10,971 nt of DNA from CAZTKP01 sp964614215. GTDB lineage: Bacteria; UBP6; UBA1177. Location: NCBI GenBank assembly GCA_964614215.1, contig CAZTKP010000086.1:1-10971 (forward strand), read 5' to 3'. Of the stretch, positions 5,793 through 10,971 are shown piece after piece. How positions within the stretch are numbered: position 1 is the stretch's first letter; every line of letters begins with the position of its first letter. The notes below the pieces were generated by a model, which saw only the letters and a program-made list of their open reading frames with translations, was not told the origin of the DNA and ran no database searches. The position numbers and the translations under genes are program-made.

Positions 5793-7574
5793 ATGAAAAT
5801 GAATCCTATTCTGCTTGTTATCGCAATTCTATTTAGTGTGAATTTTCTTTCTGCTGAAAGTGGTTGTTACTACTATGGTTCGGAGCTTAAATGCCTGGAA
5901 TTAAACAGGAGTCCGTTAAAAAGTGTCGGTAACTGGCCTGTCATAGCCGTAAAGAACGGTCCCGTGCTGCCTTTGACAGGCGAGATAGGAGTTTCTTTCA
6001 AAAAAGGTTTCACGAACTATGATGTTGCTCAGATAATGAAAAAATACGGACTGAAGATCGCAAGAAAGATAGACGGCATGGATCATCTGAAAATATTCAA
6101 AGCGGCTTCGGGGACGGATCTTTTTGAAACATCAAAAGAAATATACGAAAGTGGCAAAGTTAAGTGGGCTCAGCCCGTCTGGCTGGAAGAGCCGGCTCTG
6201 CTTTCAACCCCCGATGATACCTATTATGTCGACCAGTGGCATCATACTGTGATAAACTCAGAAAAAGCATGGGATTATGCCGTAGGTTATCCGGAAGCAA
6301 AGATCGCTGTTCTTGATAGCGGAGTGGACACTTTCCATCCGGACCTCAATCTTCAGATGGGAATGAGTTTTGTTCCAACAGAGCAGGATGTAAATCCTAA
6401 CATGGGAAGTTTCCAGAATCAGTATATGATGGCTCACGGAACCTGTGTTTCCGGTATTGCGGCAGGACAGGGGTTTAACGGAGCTGGAATTAGCGGAGTC
6501 TGTCCAAAGTGCAGTGTGATCCCTGTAAAATATATCGGTCTTGAACAGAACTATCCTCCTCTGGACAGGAAAGTTCAGGCTGTGAAATGGGCGGTTGATG
6601 CAGGTGCGTGGGTCATAAACAACAGCTGGACCATAGCTGTGGATAAGGACAGAACCACTGAAGAGTGTATAAGTATTCCGGCAGATAACTTTGTTAAGGA
6701 ACTTATTGATTATGCTGAAACTAACGGCAGAGGCGGGCTTGGAACGGTAATAGTCTGGTCAGCAGGAAACTCGACCTGTGATACGTTACTGAATCCTTCT
6801 TTGAACGATGATAGGATCGTAGTCGTTTCAGCTCTGGACGTAGACAGTTCTTACGTTTACTACTCAAACTACGGAGTGAACGTGAACATTGCCGCACCAG
6901 CCGGTGAAGCAATTATCGGAAAGGGGGGACTTGTTACAACAGATGTTTCAACTCCGGGTAAAGGTTTTAATCCTGCTTTTAATAATGCAGATCCTTCTTA
7001 CGGAGACTATCAGGACCAGTTTTTCACAAAGTATTTTGACGGAACTTCAGCAGCAGCTCCCGTGGTTTCCGGTGCCTTTGGTCTTATGTTGAGCATTAAA
7101 CCCGAAATGACACTTGCCGAGGCCATCGACTGCATGAAAAAAGCGGCTGCAGCGCCACAGTTCGATTGTGAGCATGGAGATTTGTCAGCCTGTTTCGGTG
7201 CAGGTATCCTTGATGTCGGCAAAATGGTCGAGATGGCTTTCAACGGTGAATGCGGCGGAGGAGAGAGCTTTCACTGTTTTGAGGATTGGCAGTGTGAAGA
7301 AGGAAAAACATGTAACGTTGACACAGGTGTTTGCGGAGACGGAACTTCTGAGGTTCCTGATAACGGGAATAATGATGACACCGGTGAAGTGGCTGATGAT
7401 ACCGGAAACAGTGGTTCAACAGAACAGCCTGATGATATGGGTTCAGACGATACTGAAGAGAGCTCAGATACTGTCCAGGAAAGCCCGGATGATGCTCAAG
7501 TGTCTGAAAATTCTGATGGAAATACAGATATCCCCCAAGAAGACGAAGTAGGCTGTGCTCTCGTCTTATTCTAA
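5793..7574 (+). CDS. Secreted subtilisin-like (S8) serine protease with Cys-rich module and acidic tail
   Basis: A 593-residue preproprotease. A type I signal peptide (1-21, cut probably after LSA) is followed by a short Cys-containing segment. A prodomain of the fervidolysin/I9-like kind lies at about 60-135. The catalytic domain spans about 145-480. The triad is Asp175 (AVLDSGVD), His215 (AHGTCVSGIAAG) and Ser419 (DGTSAAAPVVSG), with the oxyanion Asn326 (WSAGNS). The domain has many cysteines (218, 237, 240, 292, 329, 447, 459, 467), suggesting disulfides in an oxidising compartment. A small Cys module (487, 495, 501, 507, 514) follows. Residues 517-586 are then low-complexity, rich in Asp, Glu, Ser, Thr and Pro. 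The protein ends in a short GCALVLF. The start has GAGGTG four bases upstream. All catalytic residues are intact, so it should be active; the substrate is unknown. Confidence 0.92.
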   Translation: MKMNPILLVIAILFSVNFLSAESGCYYYGSELKCLELNRSPLKSVGNWPVIAVKNGPVLPLTGEIGVSFKKGFTNYDVAQIMKKYGLKIARKIDGMDHLKIFKAASGTDLFETSKEIYESGKVKWAQPVWLEEPALLSTPDDTYYVDQWHHTVINSEKAWDYAVGYPEAKIAVLDSGVDTFHPDLNLQMGMSFVPTEQDVNPNMGSFQNQYMMAHGTCVSGIAAGQGFNGAGISGVCPKCSVIPVKYIGLEQNYPPLDRKVQAVKWAVDAGAWVINNSWTIAVDKDRTTEECISIPADNFVKELIDYAETNGRGGLGTVIVWSAGNSTCDTLLNPSLNDDRIVVVSALDVDSSYVYYSNYGVNVNIAAPAGEAIIGKGGLVTTDVSTPGKGFNPAFNNADPSYGDYQDQFFTKYFDGTSAAAPVVSGAFGLMLSIKPEMTLAEAIDCMKKAAAAPQFDCEHGDLSACFGAGILDVGKMVEMAFNGECGGGESFHCFEDWQCEEGKTCNVDTGVCGDGTSEVPDNGNNDDTGEVADDTGNSGSTEQPDDMGSDDTEESSDTVQESPDDAQVSENSDGNTDIPQEDEVGCALVLF

Positions 7575-7600
7575 ATACCATAAACATTCTGTACTAAAAA

Positions 7601-7629
7601 TTGAGTTTGTGAAAAATTCCTGATAAAAT
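7601..7629 (+). promoter_or_regulatory. Extended -10 sigma70-type promoter for the hybrid kinase
   Basis: TTGAGT (7601-7606) and TAAAAT (7624-7629) are separated by exactly 17 bases. A TG one base before the -10 box (7621-7622) makes it an extended -10 element. Transcription would begin near 7636, about 22 bases before the TTG start. The kinase can therefore be expressed separately from the subtilase upstream. Confidence 0.65.
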
Positions 7630-7646
7630 ATAGTTGTCATTTTTTT

Positions 7647-7652
7647 AGGAGA
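7647..7652 (+). promoter_or_regulatory. Ribosome binding site supporting a TTG start
   Basis: AGGAGA follows a run of seven Ts (7640-7646) and lies five bases before TTG at 7658. The first in-frame ATG is at 7673, 20 bases from this site, which is too far. The rare TTG start is therefore preferred and may lower the level of kinase made. Confidence 0.7.
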
Positions 7653-7657
7653 GAGTT

Positions 7658-10600
7658 TTGCCTAACTGGCTTATGTTCCAGACAGATTATCTGATCTTTG
7701 CCTTTTCTGTGTTAATTATCAGATTTATCGTTAGGAAAGTTGCAGATAAAATACTGTTCAAATCGTCGGGTAGCGGTATAAGCAGGAAAAGTGACCGTGT
7801 GTTGATCGTCTGTCTTGTTATAGGTCTGGTTTTCGGTTGGTTTATGGGCGAGCACAAGGGCTTTGTAGTTGACAAACAGATCCGTGATAATCTTCTCTAT
7901 CAGGCAGATGTTATTGCTTCAACTATTAATCAGGATAGGCTGGAGCTGCTTTTATTCAGGGAGGATGACTATAAAAATCCGGTATATTTAAGAATGCACA
8001 GACAGCTTAAATTATACAGCGATTACATAAAGGAACTGAGAGGGATCTATACAATTTTCCAAAAGGACGGTCAGTTTATTTTCGGTCCGGAAGATTACGA
8101 TTTTGATGATCCTATGGCCTCTAAACCCGGACAGATCTATGAAATTCCGGATCAGAAGCTTTTAGATTCTTTTAACAACGGAAAGAGCATCGTTGCAGGA
8201 CCTGTGACGGATGAGTATGGAACTTTCATTTCGGCCTATTCACCTGTTTTTTCAAATCATACAGGCAAGGTCAGGATGATCGTCGGAGTTGATATCCTTG
8301 CTGATAGGTGGGAAAGGGAAATAAAGAAAGTCAGACGGGTTTCAATTGCAAAAACAGCTCTGATGATGTTCTTTTTCTTTGTGCTTTATATTCTTCTGGC
8401 ATGTCGGGATGCATTTAAGCTCCACAACAGAAAATTCTTTAAACAGCTCGAGGCTTTCTTCGTTATGCTTGTGGGGTCGGTGCTGGCGCTTTTTATAAGT
8501 ATAACTGTCTATGAATATTCAATAAATAATGCAAGAGGCGATTTTGAGTCTCTTTCTGTGGCAAAAAGCAAGTTCTTTAAGCAGGAACTTTTTGAACTGA
8601 GAAAGGGTATGGAGGGTGTGTCCGGATTTTTTGCGCTCATTGATATTAACGAGGGAATATTCTCTAAGGCAGCCCAGCCGATCGCAAAATCTCCTCTTGT
8701 ATCAGGGGTTCAGTATCTTAAAATATGCGACGGGAATCTTTTTTCTGAACGCGGGTCTTTAAAGGCGGAATACTCTTTTCCTCTTCTGGATGAATATATT
8801 TTTCATGATCTTGACCATTTTGCTGATGAAGAAAGAAAAAGTGCGATTCAGATGGCTGTTAGAACAAGCATGACGACTTCGACTAAACCTCAGCATCTTG
8901 TAAAGGGTAATGATTCGGGTATGTATGTTTTTGTCTATATGCCGGTCTATTCTCAGAAGTACAGTCGTGTAACAGGGCTGGTCGCCTCCCTGATCACATT
9001 AACCGGTGAAATGGCGGGAACATATTACAGAGCTGAGCTTAATCAGAGCGATTTCCAGCTAGATCTTATAATGCTTTCGGAGGATGGGGATCTTATCCTT
9101 AACAAATGTACTCCGGAAAAATGTGAGGAATATAATCACAGTCCCAGTTCCTACATTCTTCACAAGACATTACCGCTTTTTGTTGTCGGAATGTCTATTG
9201 CGATGAATACTTACATGCAGAACGATATCGGCAGGGAAAGTTTTCTCTTCGGAGCTTTTATCTTTGTTCTGCTTCTTATTCTTGTGGGAATATTGTCTGT
9301 TTTTATTGCCTTTGTCAGAAACAGGCAGGCATCTCTTGAAGATCTTGTTCTGGAAAAGACCTCAAAACTTGAAAAGGCAAAAGTTGAGGCAGAATCAGCT
9401 AACCGTGCTAAAAGTGAATTCCTTGCAAATATGAGCCATGAGATAAGAACTCCGCTCAATGGAGTTATCGGTTTTACTGATCTGCTTATGAAAACGAATC
9501 TCAGTGCCGTACAGAACCAGTACATGAACAATGTTTCCAAGTCTGCCCACGCTCTTCTAGGTGTTGTTGATGATATTCTTGATTTTTCTAAGATAGAGGC
9601 CGGCAAACTGGAACTTGAGTTCGAAGCGATAGATCTTAACAGGCTTGTTGCGGATTCCTTCGAGTTGATCAGATACAGACTGGACAGGATGGGGTTGAGA
9701 ACGGAGTTGAATCTTCCTGAAGAAAGGATGATCGTTATGGCTGATCCTCTCAGGCTCCGGCAGGTTCTTGTCAACTTGCTGAGCAATGCTGCGAAATTCA
9801 CAGAAAAAGGTTTTGTAAAACTTTCAGTGAAAGAGCTGAAACGCTCAAAAGAGAAGGTCAGATATCATTTTTCTGTAAAAGATTCAGGAATAGGGATAAA
9901 GACAGAGCACATAGAGCGGCTTTTTAAATCTTTTTCACAGGCAGATCCCTCAACTGCAAGAAAATATGGAGGAACAGGTCTGGGCCTTGCGATCTCAAAT
10001 AATATTCTCAATAAATTTGGTAGCGAACTTAATGTTGAGAGTGAGTACGGCAAAGGTTCGGATTTTTATTTTGACATAGATCTTGATCTTGATGAAGGGG
10101 AGAAGGAAAAAGAAGAAAATACGGCTGTAAGAAAAGTTCGGACAGCCTATGAAAGCATCAGGGACAATAAATACAGAATAATGGTGGTCGAGGATAACGA
10201 GATCAATCTCATGCTTACCTTGACCATGCTTAAGGATCTGTTGCCTTCAAGCAGTATCGTTCCCGCCAGAAACGGTAGTGAGGCTATCGAAATATATTCG
10301 CAGAACAGTCTGGACCTGATCTTTATGGATATTCAGATGCCCGGAAAGGACGGATATACTGTGACCGGAGAGATAAGAGAACTCGAACAAGGTGAAAGGA
10401 GAGTTCCGATAATCGCACTGACGGCCGGAATTGTAAAAGGTGAAAAGGAACGTTGTATGGCTGCCGGAATGGATGATTATCTCTCAAAACCGGTGGATGA
10501 GGAGTATCTTCTTCACAAACTGGCTAAGTGGCTTTCTGATGGGAATATATCAGACAGTCTTGACCGGTCTGACATCAACGTGGAGAATCATTTTGATAGG

Positions 10601-10909
10601 CAGCATTTGTTTGAGACGATAGGAAAGGACGAGGATCTTCTTGCCCAGCTTATTGATTTTGCGTCAAAGGACTTTCCCGCAAAAATAAAAAAGATCAGAA
10701 AACATGCACAAGAGAAGAATTACAGCGAACTGAGGATCATTGCCCACACAATGAAAGGTTCCGCCCTGAGCATGAGGTTCGGTAAGTTTGCGCACTTTAC
10801 GGAAGATCTTCTTAACGCTGCAAAAGACGATGTCGACCAGAAAGTCATTCTTGAAATTATCGGAAATATTGAAAAAGAGTTCGAAACAATTCTTACACTT
10901 CTGAAGTAG
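7658..10909 (+). CDS. Tripartite hybrid sensor histidine kinase with two extracytoplasmic sensors (Cache-like and CHASE)
   Basis: This 1083-residue kinase has five predicted membrane segments (about 9-26, 47-64, 230-249, 265-286 and 528-553), with basic loops on the cytoplasmic side. The first outside loop (about 65-228) looks like a Cache/PAS-type sensor, with GPVTDEYGTFISAYSPV at 181-197 and GVDI at 210-213. The second (about 288-525) resembles a CHASE domain, from FESLSVAKSKFF through GVQYLKI to YMPVYSQ and GLVASLITL. A coiled coil (about 557-585) leads to HisKA, with His594 in MSHEIRTP. The ATPase has an N box (Asn706, Asn710), DSGIGI (742-747) and GGTGLGL (771-777). A receiver follows (Glu845/Asp846, phospho-acceptor Asp891, Thr922, Lys944). 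An HPt domain ends the protein, with His1030 in AHTMKGSA. The relay His594-Asp891-His1030 is intact, as in BarA/ArcB-type proteins. The final response regulator is not in the window. Signals are unknown. Confidence 0.93.
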   Translation: MPNWLMFQTDYLIFAFSVLIIRFIVRKVADKILFKSSGSGISRKSDRVLIVCLVIGLVFGWFMGEHKGFVVDKQIRDNLLYQADVIASTINQDRLELLLFREDDYKNPVYLRMHRQLKLYSDYIKELRGIYTIFQKDGQFIFGPEDYDFDDPMASKPGQIYEIPDQKLLDSFNNGKSIVAGPVTDEYGTFISAYSPVFSNHTGKVRMIVGVDILADRWEREIKKVRRVSIAKTALMMFFFFVLYILLACRDAFKLHNRKFFKQLEAFFVMLVGSVLALFISITVYEYSINNARGDFESLSVAKSKFFKQELFELRKGMEGVSGFFALIDINEGIFSKAAQPIAKSPLVSGVQYLKICDGNLFSERGSLKAEYSFPLLDEYIFHDLDHFADEERKSAIQMAVRTSMTTSTKPQHLVKGNDSGMYVFVYMPVYSQKYSRVTGLVASLITLTGEMAGTYYRAELNQSDFQLDLIMLSEDGDLILNKCTPEKCEEYNHSPSSYILHKTLPLFVVGMSIAMNTYMQNDIGRESFLFGAFIFVLLLILVGILSVFIAFVRNRQASLEDLVLEKTSKLEKAKVEAESANRAKSEFLANMSHEIRTPLNGVIGFTDLLMKTNLSAVQNQYMNNVSKSAHALLGVVDDILDFSKIEAGKLELEFEAIDLNRLVADSFELIRYRLDRMGLRTELNLPEERMIVMADPLRLRQVLVNLLSNAAKFTEKGFVKLSVKELKRSKEKVRYHFSVKDSGIGIKTEHIERLFKSFSQADPSTARKYGGTGLGLAISNNILNKFGSELNVESEYGKGSDFYFDIDLDLDEGEKEKEENTAVRKVRTAYESIRDNKYRIMVVEDNEINLMLTLTMLKDLLPSSSIVPARNGSEAIEIYSQNSLDLIFMDIQMPGKDGYTVTGEIRELEQGERRVPIIALTAGIVKGEKERCMAAGMDDYLSKPVDEEYLLHKLAKWLSDGNISDSLDRSDINVENHFDRQHLFETIGKDEDLLAQLIDFASKDFPAKIKKIRKHAQEKNYSELRIIAHTMKGSALSMRFGKFAHFTEDLLNAAKDDVDQKVILEIIGNIEKEFETILTLLK

Positions 10910-10911
10910 AT

Positions 10912-10971
10912 CTATCTGAGGGTAACGCCCCATTCAAGAACAGAGAACCCTTTTCTTTCAAATGGTTCGAT
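10912..10971 (-). CDS. C-terminal end of a gene running off the right edge (partial)
   Basis: Read on the minus strand from the right edge, a frame encodes 19 residues (EPFERKGFSVLEWGVTLR after a first Ile) and ends with TAG at 10912-10914. The composition and codon choice look like real coding sequence. The position, tail to tail with the kinase and two bases from its stop, fits the tight packing seen elsewhere. I do not recognise the family from so short a piece, and chance is not excluded. Confidence 0.4.
   Translation of the reverse strand: MEPFERKGFSVLEWGVTLR

Noticed and set aside
7168..7587. Open frames on both strands (7168-7551 plus, 7240-7587 minus) over the end of the subtilase
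   Set aside because: They result from the biased codons of the Asp/Thr/Ser-rich tail. The subtilase frame is in phase with the intact catalytic domain and explains the sequence.
7580..7646. Possible terminator after the subtilase (imperfect CATAAAC/GTTTGTG stem and the T-run at 7640-7646)
   Set aside because: The stem is weak, includes a G-T pair and a long loop, and is about 28 bases from the T-run. The T-run is directly followed by the kinase ribosome binding site, so it reads better as a leader.
9211..9801. Long open frame of 196 codons on the minus strand inside the kinase gene
   Set aside because: It lies antisense to the conserved HisKA and ATPase coding region, has a Ser/Arg-rich composition typical of a shadow frame, and lacks a recognisable domain.
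10915..10971. Imperfect hairpin-like CCATT/AATGG at the right edge as a kinase terminator
   Set aside because: The stem is only 5 bp with a long loop, and the same bases read as a plausible C-terminal coding end on the minus strand.
1..10971. CRISPR arrays, insertion sequences, phage genes, tRNA or rRNA, anti-phage defence genes
   Set aside because: No regularly spaced repeats, transposase or integrase motifs, tRNA-like cloverleaf or defence-type gene was seen. The large frames are explained by enzymes, a protease and a sensor kinase.

Overview
This window appears to be a compact stretch of bacterial chromosome of moderate, slightly AT-rich composition. It comes from a Gram-negative-type organism: a five-pass hybrid sensor kinase carries two extracytoplasmic domains, and a secreted subtilase has a type I signal peptide. 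Genes mostly have strong GGAGG-type ribosome binding sites. The subtilase ends in a Cys-rich module followed by an Asp/Thr/Ser/Glu-rich tail, a style familiar from deltaproteobacterial or myxobacterial-like and related uncultured lineages. That placement is an impression only. No insertion sequence, prophage, CRISPR array, tRNA or rRNA was found.

Layout, left to right. Positions 1-237 hold no convincing gene. A plus-strand class I SAM methyltransferase (238-999) follows. A clear sigma70-type promoter at 1017-1044 then drives a tightly packed plus-strand operon: rlmB (23S rRNA 2'-O-methyltransferase family), rnc (RNase III) and a cyuA-like cysteine desulfidase. rlmB and rnc overlap by 11 nt, and the cyuA Shine-Dalgarno overlaps the rnc stop codon. 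This operon meets a minus-strand pair head-on: a glycerophosphodiester phosphodiesterase whose 3' end overlaps cyuA by 17 nt, and upstream of it a type-2 (Ldh_2) malate/lactate dehydrogenase-family enzyme. The minus-strand pair has its own promoter at 5619-5647. The divergent spacer to about 5792 holds a nested set of inverted repeats. Beyond it, on the plus strand, are a secreted S8 serine protease and a 1083-residue tripartite hybrid histidine kinase, which has its own extended -10 promoter and a TTG start. At the right edge the last 19 codons of a minus-strand gene are probably visible.

How the genes fit together. rlmB and rnc both act on large-subunit rRNA, so their overlap makes sense. 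CyuA yields pyruvate, sulfide and ammonia from cysteine, and an Ldh_2 enzyme could act on pyruvate or another 2-oxo acid, but that metabolic link is inference. The kinase carries a full His-Asp-His phosphorelay with no output regulator in the window. I see no clearly new multi-gene system. The items most worth checking are the subtilase C-terminal tail, the two-sensor kinase and the inverted-repeat regulatory elements.
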